From: a virus
Virus record (IMG/VR): IMGVR_UViG_3300018421_006875
Span: 1-29,307 of that record
DNA length: 29,307 nt
Reading direction: 5' to 3' (one strand)
Shown here: positions 20,936 through 29,297 of the stretch, piece by piece
Numbering within the stretch: the first letter of the stretch is position 1
How the letters are laid out: each line of letters begins with the position of its first letter
The notes under the pieces: model-generated
The model's database searches: none
What the model saw: only the letters and a program-made list of their open reading frames with translations
Told to the model about the DNA's origin: nothing
Translations under genes and position numbers: made by a program

Positions 20936-22312
20936 TTAGATAGATACCACTACGTCCGCGCCTGTTACAGCGATAGCAGAGCGAATTTTACAGTTATTAG
21001 CATCTACCAATTGTACGTCCAATTGTACCAAGTTACCGCTTGAATCATAACAAGATACATGTACAAGTTGCTCAGCTAATGCATGGTTCAATGTTAGCCA
21101 TGTATTAGCGCTCAAGTTTTGAGCAGAGAATACTTTACGGAAATCATTTTTAGATACGAGAATGTCACCGTTAGCGTATGTAACCATGTTATGGGAAGCA
21201 GGATCGGCTTGGATACTATTTTGTGCTCTTGCTTCGGTAAAATAGAGATTTAAAGATCCCTCGCCCACTAGATCCGTATCAGCGTCAAGAGAGATCTGTC
21301 CGCCAGTTTTAGCAAGCCCTGATCCTACTGTGATAGCTGCCGCTGCTCTTGCATCGGTAAAGAATAAATTAGTAGCGCCGGCTAGCTCTTGGATGTCATC
21401 TGTATTAGCATCGAGAGAGTACTCTCCGCCACCATCGAAAGATAGACCTTGACCCGCTGACAATTGATTAAATACGCCAGAAAGAGGAACAGATAAAGCA
21501 CCTGTAGAGGAGCTATAGCTCAACAATTGAACATCTGGACCGGCTACAGTAGCGGCAGATAGAGCAGCGCGAGATCTTGCATCTGTGTAAAATAACGCTG
21601 TTTCTTCTGTGATATCATCGGTTCCGACAGCGATAGAGATAACACCAGTAGCAGCGTCATAGCTAAGGCCAGCACCGGATACAGAGAGCGCATTTCTAGA
21701 TCTTGAATCTGTATAATAGAGATTAGTAGATCCTTCGCTCACGTCGTCAGAATCTCCAGCAAAAGAGAAAGCACCGTTAGAACTATCATAGGCTACTACA
21801 CCGTCGCCAGAGAATAACCCGCGAATGTCTGCATTAGTTACAGCGATCTCGCCTGTAGATGAGTTATAGCTGATTCCATATCCACCAGACAAAAAGCCGC
21901 GAATTTCTGAGGCTTCGACGTCTGATCCTGTGATCTCGGTAAAGTCGGCAGATGTACCAGCGTTTCCGCCGTTATGAATGTAAGTTTCTGGACGGGCTGA
22001 CGCTGTACCTGTAAGAATGATCATGTCACCCTCTTGTACTTCGTTGCCATTAGTATAATTTGCAGTTACCCATGCAGAGAGAGAGGCGCTAGCGCTATCT
22101 ACTTGTACGTCTGTAATCGCAAGGGATTTAATTTTGAGTTGTTTCTCTCCATTAACTACGACAGTTTCCGCATGTACTTGAGAGTCTGAATGAATACCCA
22201 TAATAGCGGCACCTTCGACCCAGGATTTATTTACAGCATGTGACGCTGCGGTCGGTGTAGCGTTTAATTCTACTACGCCCTCGAATGTATTAGTTGTATT
22301 TAAAAATTGCAT
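20936..22312 (-). CDS. Fibre-like protein with repeated LYYTDARA motifs
   Basis: A 458-residue protein with GGAGCTAAAACA before ATG. Four repeats end in NLYYTDSRSRNALS (about 197-210), ALFYTDARSRAALS (239-252), NLFFTDARAAAAIT (315-328) and NLYFTEARAQNSIQ (355-368). Between them are GAGLSYDAATGVISI-like blades. I know such YFTDARA repeats from phage tail-fibre and marine phage structural proteins. The C-terminus (TWLTLNHALAEQLVHVSCYDSSGNLV) resembles the 69-residue neighbour encoded at 22360. Its place between scaffold and capsid suggests a head fibre or decoration rather than a tail fibre. Confidence 0.72.
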   Translation of the reverse strand: MQFLNTTNTFEGVVELNATPTAASHAVNKSWVEGAAIMGIHSDSQVHAETVVVNGEKQLKIKSLAITDVQVDSASASLSAWVTANYTNGNEVQEGDMIILTGTASARPETYIHNGGNAGTSADFTEITGSDVEASEIRGFLSGGYGISYNSSTGEIAVTNADIRGLFSGDGVVAYDSSNGAFSFAGDSDDVSEGSTNLYYTDSRSRNALSVSGAGLSYDAATGVISIAVGTDDITEETALFYTDARSRAALSAATVAGPDVQLLSYSSSTGALSVPLSGVFNQLSAGQGLSFDGGGEYSLDANTDDIQELAGATNLFFTDARAAAAITVGSGLAKTGGQISLDADTDLVGEGSLNLYFTEARAQNSIQADPASHNMVTYANGDILVSKNDFRKVFSAQNLSANTWLTLNHALAEQLVHVSCYDSSGNLVQLDVQLVDANNCKIRSAIAVTGADVVVSI

Positions 22313-22359
22313 TGTTTTAGCTCCATTAATGATTAATGAGGATCGCCCTCGTCTGTATA

Positions 22360-22569
22360 TTATCTAAGGTAGATAGTGCCGGAAATTGCATTTACGAAAG
22401 TCACGATCAATTCATCCGGCGATGTATGGCTAACATCGCCCATAACTAGAGCGCCATTAACGATAATTTGTACTAGAGGAATGTAGCCGAGGTTATGCGT
22501 AATGGTTACCGAGTTGCTATTAACGAACATATACGAGCGGGGGCGCATCGAGCTAGTGATCTGAGCCAT
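22360..22569 (-). CDS. Small beta-rich fibre-domain-like protein (69 aa)
   Basis: A short protein with GAGGATTAGAG before ATG, 2 bases after its upstream neighbour. The core SVTITHNLGYIPLVQIIVNGALVMG...ELIVTFVNAISGTIYLR is the compact beta fold that often ends phage fibre proteins (H-x-L-G-x-x-P, then strands). The last 60 residues of the next protein (20936-22312) show the same pattern, so the two may interact or come from a duplicated domain. A virion surface role is likely but inferred. Confidence 0.72.
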   Translation of the reverse strand: MAQITSSMRPRSYMFVNSNSVTITHNLGYIPLVQIIVNGALVMGDVSHTSPDELIVTFVNAISGTIYLR

Positions 22570-22571
22570 CT

Positions 22572-22877
22572 CTAATCCTCCTCAAATAATAGCGCGATAG
22601 TACCCGATCCAGCTACAGAGGCTACATAGATCTCTCGAGCGCGGTTTTTCCCCTTCGCGATCTTGAATTCCATAGATTGCCCTTGTTCTAGTTTTAGCTT
22701 ATTGACTACGGGCGCCCCTGCATCCTCGCCAGAAAAGGAAAGATACATATCTGTCTTGATGTCTGTTATTGTTATACGCTTCGATGTACTCGGTAGCTCG
22801 ATTAATGTATTTAGAGTATTGAGCGTAACTACTCTAATACTCGGATACGAGTTTAAACTACTGTAATTTAGCGACAT
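22572..22877 (-). CDS. Small beta-rich protein, possible capsid decoration (101 aa)
   Basis: It starts with GGGGCGATC before ATG, 9 bases after the scaffold gene. The protein is almost all predicted strands (IRVVTLNTLNTLIELPSTSKRITITDIKTDMYLSFSG, REIYVASVAGSGTIALLF) with no cysteine and no long helix. Its size, fold character and position next to the scaffold resemble small head decoration or stabilisation proteins. No specific family is recognised. Confidence 0.7.
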   Translation of the reverse strand: MSLNYSSLNSYPSIRVVTLNTLNTLIELPSTSKRITITDIKTDMYLSFSGEDAGAPVVNKLKLEQGQSMEFKIAKGKNRAREIYVASVAGSGTIALLFEED

Positions 22878-22886
22878 GATCGCCCC

Positions 22887-23531
22887 CTATCGTCTATTTT
22901 TCCACGCGTTGCGGATCGCGTCGCGGTTCTGTCTATAAAAGTCGAAATCGGAGCCGGCTCTCTTGAGTAAATCAGAGCTAGCAGAGGGCGCGGGAATTGC
23001 GCCGGCATTAGTCCGCGGGGGGATAGGCGGCGGGGCTTGCTCTACTTGAGTAGCCGGCTCTAATTTCGATTCTGTATTCTCTGGGGCGGGCGCTGTTGAT
23101 TCTGCGCTAGTTTCTGCTGTAGAGAAATGAGGGCGCAGCGATGCAGGCGCTAACGATGGATCGGCTTTAATGGAATTGACCCACTCGAGCAAGCTAGGCG
23201 CCTCCTCTTGATCTTTTGTAGCTCGTGAATAGGACCAGTCTATTAACTCTCTAAGATCGTCATCCTGAAAACCTAATTTAGAGAGAGCCATATCTCGAGA
23301 GTAGCGGCTTTCTGATTTCGTCAATTGCTCGCCTAGCTGCTTGATCTGCTCGTTGAGATTATCGATCGTGCCTAGCTTGCCAGACTGTAGATCGATCTGC
23401 TCTTGTAATGTAGAATTGTCATTCTCTAGGGCGCTGATCTTCGTTGTTAGTTTCTGAATTCGTGACTTGATCGCGGTATCCATATCTGATTTTAATACGT
23501 AGATCTTGCCCTCTATTTCTCTTTCTTCCAT
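22887..23531 (-). CDS. Scaffolding protein
   Basis: A 214-residue protein with AGAGGTAACAAC before ATG, between portal and capsid genes. Residues 15-80 form a coiled coil (TAIKSRIQKLTTKISALEND, LNEQIKQLGEQLTKSESRYS). The centre is Pro/Ala/Glu-rich and probably disordered (STAPAPENTESKLEPATQVEQAPPPIPP), and the basic C-terminal tail (FYRQNRDAIRNAWKNRR) is the usual capsid-binding end of phage scaffolds. It should direct capsid assembly and then leave. No protease gene is visible nearby. Confidence 0.8.
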   Translation of the reverse strand: MEEREIEGKIYVLKSDMDTAIKSRIQKLTTKISALENDNSTLQEQIDLQSGKLGTIDNLNEQIKQLGEQLTKSESRYSRDMALSKLGFQDDDLRELIDWSYSRATKDQEEAPSLLEWVNSIKADPSLAPASLRPHFSTAETSAESTAPAPENTESKLEPATQVEQAPPPIPPRTNAGAIPAPSASSDLLKRAGSDFDFYRQNRDAIRNAWKNRR

Positions 23532-23553
23532 GTTGTTACCTCTGTTTTATTGG

Positions 23554-25008
23554 TTAAAGAAATTCAGCCCGCTCTTTACGGACTAGTATTAAATATTGCA
23601 TCGCCTCGTTTCTGTCCATGTCTGGATGCATGATCATTACTGCCTCTACCGGTGAGATTAATCCGGCGTTTAGCTTCGCTATGATGTCCTCTCTCTGCGC
23701 TCGCATTTCCTCCGGTGTTAGCGGCATAGATTGATACGATACTCTATAGCCTGACTCAGGTAAAGAAGCGCCTAGATAGCGATTAGCGAGCATAGCAGTT
23801 TTAGCTAGTAATTCCTCGTCTCCCATCCGGAAAACAGGGGCGTATTTCTTTTGAGCCTCGCGCTGGCCTGATTTCGATACAGCAAGGGCATAGCCCGATC
23901 TACTATCTCCTGATTGCCTAGATATATCTGACGGGGATAATCCAGAAGATAGGGCTACTCGCATCTCGTATTTTGAGATCGATTCTAGCAATGCATGCGG
24001 ATCTGTAGGAATCGAAAAGGAGCCTACGAGGGGCTGACCCTGAGCGTCTGGATCCTGAGTAAATACGAGGATCGAGCTAGGATCGGTAGCAATAGCAGAG
24101 CGACGAGCTATATCATTTTGATCTAGCTGATTTAATCCAGCTACAGATAGCCCCGCTACATACTTCTGAGCCCAGCATGCATCCTTGACGAGATGGCACC
24201 ACATTGTATAAAGGGTACTCGACGTTAAAGAGCCGAAAACTCGAGATGATCCGTTAAAAGTATCCCATAAACGCCCGGTTTTTTCTGCATGATACAATAC
24301 CAGAGGTAGAAACGGGTAGCCGTTGCTATCTCTATACGGGTAATCGTCTCCCGTCTTAGCAGGGGATCCCATGTAGATCTGGCTAACATCGGCGCCTAGC
24401 GATCCATCATTATTGATAATGTACATCCCGAAGCTAGGATTCTTTACGTTTCGTACGTCGAGTACATCCGCTACCCAGATATAGCCGCCATCGGGATTTT
24501 TACGTAGTCGATACTCGCAATAATAGACAGGTATATCAGGCTGATCCGGATGGCTCTCGCAATACAAAAAATCAGGCGTTACGATCCTGTACTGGATCGC
24601 AGGCGCTTTAATTTCTGAATCTGGATCGTATGGATTAACATCGATGCGCACTACTGCCTCATTTAAACCGAGGATTAGCTGCTGCCCTCTCTGCATTAGC
24701 TGCCATAGCCCCGCCTGCGTTACTAGTCCCTCGCGAGCTACTAGGGCGTCTATATTTCCGTTCAAATTCGTGACGGTAGGCGTTTCATGGTAGAGTACGG
24801 ATAGCTGGCGCGTAATCTGTTCGAATGGATTACTAGACATATCAGCAGCGCCCCATGCCTCTCTGCGGTCTGCGGGTAGATGGCGGGCTAATTCATCCTC
24901 GAGATCGTCCTCCCAATTTCCAGTAATGAGCCGGTGCCGCAATCCTGAATGAGTAAATCTACGCTGATCCTCTTGAGTCGGTGCTAGCGGTTTTATTGGT
25001 TTCTGCAT
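23554..25008 (-). CDS. Portal protein
   Basis: The protein has 484 residues from the ATG at 25008, which follows AGGATGTACTAAA and lies one base past the terminase stop. A longer version starting at 25092 would lie inside the terminase gene and was rejected. Size, order and sequence (QLSVLYHETPTVTNL, IQYRIVTPDFLYCESHPD, SGLSPSDISRQSGDSRSGYALAVSKSGQREAQKKYAPVF at 370-410) fit dodecameric portals of siphoviruses, through which DNA is pumped. The C-terminal SMPLTPEEMRAQREDIIAKLNAGLISPVEAVM is a common portal tail motif: a helix then GLIS-EA. Confidence 0.85.
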   Translation of the reverse strand: MQKPIKPLAPTQEDQRRFTHSGLRHRLITGNWEDDLEDELARHLPADRREAWGAADMSSNPFEQITRQLSVLYHETPTVTNLNGNIDALVAREGLVTQAGLWQLMQRGQQLILGLNEAVVRIDVNPYDPDSEIKAPAIQYRIVTPDFLYCESHPDQPDIPVYYCEYRLRKNPDGGYIWVADVLDVRNVKNPSFGMYIINNDGSLGADVSQIYMGSPAKTGDDYPYRDSNGYPFLPLVLYHAEKTGRLWDTFNGSSRVFGSLTSSTLYTMWCHLVKDACWAQKYVAGLSVAGLNQLDQNDIARRSAIATDPSSILVFTQDPDAQGQPLVGSFSIPTDPHALLESISKYEMRVALSSGLSPSDISRQSGDSRSGYALAVSKSGQREAQKKYAPVFRMGDEELLAKTAMLANRYLGASLPESGYRVSYQSMPLTPEEMRAQREDIIAKLNAGLISPVEAVMIMHPDMDRNEAMQYLILVRKERAEFL

Positions 25009-25009
25009 T

Positions 25010-26437
25010 TTAGTACATCCTGATTTTAGTAGCCTGAGGCGAGTTAAATCTATATCGATCGACAGTCGGCACGATCGTATAACGGAGGGCATCTACACAA
25101 TGACCCCACTCGTCCGTAGATCTTTCTGACTGGGTTTTTTTCATTGTCCATCTCTGTAACGACATTATCGTACGCTTGCAATTTGGACTAATAAAAAACT
25201 GCCCGCGCGCCATGATCGAATGAATTAGCGCGCTGCCATAATATACACTATAACGCGGCTTTTTGATAGTACGAATTCGGAAAGGCAGATGAGGCATGCC
25301 GAGAACTTTCTCGAATGCTCGCATTAATAGCGAATTCGACATTTTCCCCGATCCCCCTGTTCTGGATCCGAAATGAACGTTATCCCCTGTCCAATTTGCC
25401 TGTGCTGGCTCGATGTTATGACGAGCTAACATAGCTAAAATACCACGCACATGGGTTTCTGGCGGAGCGGCGCCCGCTATATACTCATCGAGTACATAAC
25501 ACCATGGATTCTGAGGATCTGCCATATCGAGAGCCGATACTATCGCTACCTGTGTATTAGGCTTCGAGCCATGATCGATCCCGATCGCTATCTGGTAGTT
25601 TCTGCCATGCGGCGGTGGCTCTGCCGAGATCATATTTTCCGTAAAGCAGTCGAAGATCCTACCCTCTGGAATTCCTACATTCCAATCCCCATTTAGCCGC
25701 GCTGCCCGGTCTATGGGTAGATAGGTTCGGGCTATATCGTCTATTTGATTCTGAGATATGATCGGATCGCAAAATTTAGGCGTAGTCATTTCTACCGTTA
25801 AAGGTGCCTGAGTACAGCTAACTACTCCATCCTCTACTAGCTTCTGTAGATAGCTGACGTCCTGTCCAACGGGCGTCATAGTTACGCCGATCGTACCCGT
25901 TGATCCGCCCGATCCTCCCCGTAAAACTCGAGCCGATAGCTCGCCCCATACGTCTTTACTAACAGGCTCGTCGATAGCTACGTAGCTAACCGTCGCCGAG
26001 GCTAGCCCTAGCCCCTGATTAGCTGTTTTTACGTGTATTATCGAGCCATTATTAAACCTTACTACGGGATGAATTCCGCGAAATCCGCGACCCGGTACGA
26101 ATTCGCAAGAGGGATGTAGCGAGTCTTTAGGGCACATGCTATAAAGTTTCTCTTGTATCGTTATGCTCTGCTGATGGCTATGTGTAATTAGAAAAGCCTG
26201 TATCGGCGGAGGATCGGTTTTTAGGTACGGATGAGTACCGAGGCAGCGATATAATAGCTCGGCGGTCTGCGCGTAGGTTTTCCCTACCTGATTGCCGCCT
26301 AGCAAGAGTTTAATTTTTTTCGGATCACGTAGCCATGCCTCCTGCGGCGGTGTAGGGCAAAAGTACTTTAGCGGATCTCTATCTGTGCGATCTCTTAGTA
26401 CTCTTAGTTTCTTTGTAGCTGTCTGTATTGCCCTCAT
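25010..26437 (-). CDS. terL: Terminase large subunit
   Basis: A 475-residue packaging motor. Walker A is LLLGGNQVGKTY (45-55) and Walker B VSYVAIDEP (150-158) with the catalytic Glu157. The nuclease domain shows IAIGIDHGSKPN with Asp288 and DEWGHCVDALRY with Asp449 as metal ligands. It pumps DNA into the prohead with ATP and cuts the concatemer. It starts in an ATGA overlap with the ORF ending at 26434 and overlaps the HTH gene by 59 bases, with AGGGA before the ATG. The overlap with a regulator gene is unusual. Confidence 0.93.
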   Translation of the reverse strand: MRAIQTATKKLRVLRDRTDRDPLKYFCPTPPQEAWLRDPKKIKLLLGGNQVGKTYAQTAELLYRCLGTHPYLKTDPPPIQAFLITHSHQQSITIQEKLYSMCPKDSLHPSCEFVPGRGFRGIHPVVRFNNGSIIHVKTANQGLGLASATVSYVAIDEPVSKDVWGELSARVLRGGSGGSTGTIGVTMTPVGQDVSYLQKLVEDGVVSCTQAPLTVEMTTPKFCDPIISQNQIDDIARTYLPIDRAARLNGDWNVGIPEGRIFDCFTENMISAEPPPHGRNYQIAIGIDHGSKPNTQVAIVSALDMADPQNPWCYVLDEYIAGAAPPETHVRGILAMLARHNIEPAQANWTGDNVHFGSRTGGSGKMSNSLLMRAFEKVLGMPHLPFRIRTIKKPRYSVYYGSALIHSIMARGQFFISPNCKRTIMSLQRWTMKKTQSERSTDEWGHCVDALRYTIVPTVDRYRFNSPQATKIRMY

Positions 26438-26660
26438 AAATCCCTAATACCTCTATCGCCTCGGCTATGATTTCCATCGTTGAAACATTGCTTTCTCGAG
26501 CTATCGCAGCGCATACGCCGATAAAATAATCTACTCTCGGCATCGATCCGGCTCGCCACTTTACAAGAGTACTCTGACTCGTCCCCACTTCGCGAGCTAG
26601 CCATGCCATATTTTTTCCTAGACGTACTACCCGCCGGCGCGCCCACTCTCCGAAAGTCAT
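26379..26660 (-). CDS. XRE-type HTH protein between terminase genes
   Basis: A 93-residue protein. Residues 17-52 (MAWLAREVGTSQSTLVKWRAGSMPRVDYFIGVCAAI) form a clear HTH with SQSTLVKW as recognition helix. The basic first 15 residues (FGEWARRRVVRLGK) could also touch DNA. The tail is hydrophilic (YEGNTDSYKETKSTKRSHR). The ATG has only a modest GGGG site and a TAA directly before it. It lies where some phages encode an extra packaging or HNH protein, so it may recognise the packaging site or regulate late genes. It shares the layout of the HTH at 1252-1536. Confidence 0.78.
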   Translation of the reverse strand: MTFGEWARRRVVRLGKNMAWLAREVGTSQSTLVKWRAGSMPRVDYFIGVCAAIARESNVSTMEIIAEAIEVLGIYEGNTDSYKETKSTKRSHR

Positions 26661-26727
26661 TTAAAAGCCCCATATCCTCGCAATCGCAGGGATCGCAATT
26701 GCATATTTCACAGTAATTATATCTCAT
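26434..26727 (-). CDS. Possible Cys-rich ORF overlapping the HTH gene
   Basis: This 97-codon ORF begins inside the end of terS and ends in an ATGA overlap with terL. Its first 22 residues precede the HTH gene and read MRYNYCEICNCDPCDCED, with Cys6, 9, 11, 14 and 16 in a zinc-like pattern. The remaining codons run in another frame through the HTH gene and have low-complexity Arg/Ser character, typical of shadow translation. There is no clear ribosome site. It may be a short real peptide, a dual-coded gene or chance. Confidence 0.35.
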   Translation of the reverse strand: MRYNYCEICNCDPCDCEDMGLLNDFRRVGAPAGSTSRKKYGMASSRSGDESEYSCKVASRIDAESRLFYRRMRCDSSRKQCFNDGNHSRGDRGIRDL

Positions 26728-27376
26728 TTTTCGAAATCGCTATTACGTTTCTCGTAGATAGTATATCATTCTCTAATTTCTGCCTATGTATCGGAGGTAA
26801 AGACAGAATAGCCCCCATAATCTCTGCGATTAGTTGATCGTCTGTAAAGCCGTCCATTTCATCGCCCATATTTTCCTCTGCTTCGATCTGTCTGATCTGA
26901 GCTAGAATCGAAATAAATTGCTTCTGGAGCGCTGCGTAGGCTTGCCACGATTGAGCCTCTTTTGCCTGCGCGATCGAGCCTCGTAATTCGTCCGCCTGTA
27001 ATCGTAACACGTCTATGATATTTTTAGGTAGAGGAGCTAGCTCTTTCTCTTTCTGCTGATTCTGAAAATAGGCATCTTTTGTATAGCCATGTCGCCTTTC
27101 TAATCGCCATGCCGCTGCTTTCCAGTCCCCCGCCTTCGCGGCAGTTTCTACGAGAGCTAGATTAGCGATCGCCCCTTTCGCGTCTGCCTGTTTTATACTG
27201 TCCAGAAATGCCCTATATTCGCCCGTCTTTTCTCTCTGCCCTCTCTCCATCCAATTATAGAGGGTAGAGCGGGAAATTCCCGCATATTCTGCCGCGATCT
27301 CATACGTAGCGCCTAGCCTTAGAGCCTGTACAATAAGATCTCGTACTGGTTTAACAAATTTCGATTTTCTAGCCAT
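26717..27376 (-). CDS. terS: Terminase small subunit
   Basis: A 219-residue protein. An N-terminal HTH (VQALRLGATYEIAAEYAGISRSTLYNWMERGQ, about 16-47) is typical of small terminases that bind the packaging site. A helical centre (AAAWRLERRHGYTKDAYFQNQ) and a long coiled-coil-like C-terminal half (LRLQADELRGSIAQAKEAQSW...FISILAQIRQIEAEEN) suit ring formation. The start shares TAATG with the methyltransferase stop and has AAGAGGCGG upstream. It feeds DNA to terL two genes downstream. Confidence 0.85.
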   Translation of the reverse strand: MARKSKFVKPVRDLIVQALRLGATYEIAAEYAGISRSTLYNWMERGQREKTGEYRAFLDSIKQADAKGAIANLALVETAAKAGDWKAAAWRLERRHGYTKDAYFQNQQKEKELAPLPKNIIDVLRLQADELRGSIAQAKEAQSWQAYAALQKQFISILAQIRQIEAEENMGDEMDGFTDDQLIAEIMGAILSLPPIHRQKLENDILSTRNVIAISKNEI

Positions 27377-29244
27377 TATTCCGCCTCTTGATCTTGATCT
27401 CTATATTCTTTTTTCGCCCAATTGATACGACCCTCTATTATAGGGTAATAGTCCGCGGTCATTTCGCAGCCTACCGCATTAAAGCCCTCTAATATAGCCG
27501 ATACTGCTGTGGTACCGCTACCCAGAAAAGGATCGAGTACAGTACCCCCCGCAGGCGTTAATAATCTACATAACCACCGCATTAATTTTATCGGCTTTAC
27601 GGTAGGATGGAAATTTTTAACCTGATCCGCAGTACGCCCCGCGCCCGCTCTGGGCGAATTCAAGCCGTCCGATCCCTCTTTTCGCTGTGTAGCCTCTGCG
27701 CCTGTTTTCCCTTGTATATGTTCTAGCCCTGCCTCTTTCTCGGCGCGCTGCGGCTTCGAGCACTGATAGACATTAGCAGGCCAGCGCCCGCCCTGCGGCT
27801 TATAGGTATTTAAGTCAATACTTTTCTGTGATACGATCGGAACTGATCCGCCTTTTGATTCTGATTGTATCCGATCCCACTGATCCGAACAGTCGGAGCT
27901 ATCCCCGAAATGACAATCATCGCCATAGGGGAAACGCCCCGCGTCTATATTGATCGCCCCTGTTCCCCACTTTAGAACATTCTCAGCAATACTAGAGCAG
28001 TCCGGATCGATAGGCTTGCGAGCTAGTACGGCGGGCTCCTGAGCAGGCTTTAACGCTGTACCCCATCCTTGCCATTTTTGCGCTTGTAGGCTGTGTGGTT
28101 CTGTGATGTTAAAGTTATCTTTAAAGCCATAGGCGCCCTGCTGTCCACAATGACTTGATCCAATTCCTTTAGTCTTGCTTGCGATAACTTTACGCTTTTT
28201 CATATTCTCGCTTTCTACTGTTCTATGATTCACATAATCCTCGACCCAATCAGGAACAGGGATCGAGATATATGGGCGCATCTTCTCAAATAGATCCCTT
28301 GTAGGTATTGCGGGCTGTAATTTACTAGAAAGATAATGCGATCCCATATTTGTATCAGTGTATTGATTGATCTGCTTTGCTTTTAATCCTGTTGATCTCA
28401 TCCATTCAGTAAAACGCAATTGCATTTCTCTTTTTGGTGCTAGTCCTGTTATTTTTTCTAATGCCTTAGATATATCTAGACTTTTCGGAAATCCGGACGT
28501 GTAGATCCAGCTAATCATATCGCGCACCTCGAAGCCTGCATCCTGTAAAGCTACGCCCATCGGAAAGACAGTACGAGATCCAGAGAAAGCTACCAGATGA
28601 CCGCCGGGCTTTAATACTCGCAGGCATTCCGCCCATAGCTCTACAGAGTAGGCGATCCCTGTGCTATCCCACGCTTTACCCATAAAGCCCAATTCGTACG
28701 GGGGATCGGTTACGATGCTGTCTATAGAGCAGTCGTCTAGCTCTTGTAATTTCTCGAGGCAGTTACCCTTTAATAGCTTAAAATCGAGATTTATCTCTAC
28801 TGGCTCTAATTCGATCGGCTCTCTCTCGCTTTCTTCCTCGCTCTCTAGGTTTTCCAGAAAGTTATTTAGCTCATCATCATCGAATCCTAGATTACTTAGA
28901 TCCTCGTCTGCTAGCTCGTTTAATACTTGCTCTAATAGCTCCGTATCCCATTCTGCCCTCTCATTCAATTTGTTATCGGCTATGGCTAATAGCTGCGCAT
29001 CTACCATATCAAGATCCATAAATCGAACGGGGATCTCTACGAGTCCTAATTTCTTCGCTGCCTTATAACGAGTATGACCCGCTATAATCATTTTGTCCTC
29101 TTTTCGAGCGATGATCGGCGCAGAGAATCCGAAGCGTTTTATGCTCTCGGCTACCTCATCTACAGCGCTGTCATTTTTGCGCGGGTTATTTTCCCACTCG
29201 TTTAATTCATCGATTTTTACGTATTCTGCGGCTATTTTCGCCAT
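27376..29244 (-). CDS. ParB-domain/DNA methyltransferase fusion
   Basis: This 622-residue protein starts after TTAGGAGGTAAC. Residues 8-105 are a ParB/Srx-like domain (NNPRKND..., VAESIKRFGFSAPIIAR, IIAGHTRYKAAKKLG with GHTR 56-59). An acidic linker at 110-150 follows. The methyltransferase has motif IV DPPY (180-183), LRVLKPGGHLVAFSGSRT, SGFPKSLDISKAL, a variable region of about 250 residues, and HPTVKP (546-551) with DPFLGSGTT (571-579). The order (DPPY before FxGxG) is the beta class, N6-adenine or N4-cytosine. It probably shields phage DNA from restriction. The recognition site is unknown. Confidence 0.88.
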   Translation of the reverse strand: MAKIAAEYVKIDELNEWENNPRKNDSAVDEVAESIKRFGFSAPIIARKEDKMIIAGHTRYKAAKKLGLVEIPVRFMDLDMVDAQLLAIADNKLNERAEWDTELLEQVLNELADEDLSNLGFDDDELNNFLENLESEEESEREPIELEPVEINLDFKLLKGNCLEKLQELDDCSIDSIVTDPPYELGFMGKAWDSTGIAYSVELWAECLRVLKPGGHLVAFSGSRTVFPMGVALQDAGFEVRDMISWIYTSGFPKSLDISKALEKITGLAPKREMQLRFTEWMRSTGLKAKQINQYTDTNMGSHYLSSKLQPAIPTRDLFEKMRPYISIPVPDWVEDYVNHRTVESENMKKRKVIASKTKGIGSSHCGQQGAYGFKDNFNITEPHSLQAQKWQGWGTALKPAQEPAVLARKPIDPDCSSIAENVLKWGTGAINIDAGRFPYGDDCHFGDSSDCSDQWDRIQSESKGGSVPIVSQKSIDLNTYKPQGGRWPANVYQCSKPQRAEKEAGLEHIQGKTGAEATQRKEGSDGLNSPRAGAGRTADQVKNFHPTVKPIKLMRWLCRLLTPAGGTVLDPFLGSGTTAVSAILEGFNAVGCEMTADYYPIIEGRINWAKKEYRDQDQEAE

Positions 29245-29297
29245 GTTACCTCCTAAGTTTTTTCAAAAAAATTTTTCAATATCAAAAAAAAGCGGCA

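Noticed and set aside
23554-25092. Longer portal ORF starting at 25092
   Set aside because: The first 28 codons lie inside terL in another frame and have no ribosome site; the ATG at 25008 follows AGGATG just after the terL stop.
28661-29068. 135-codon plus-strand ORF opposite the methyltransferase
   Set aside because: Ser-rich antisense of the acidic linker and ParB domain, no ribosome site.
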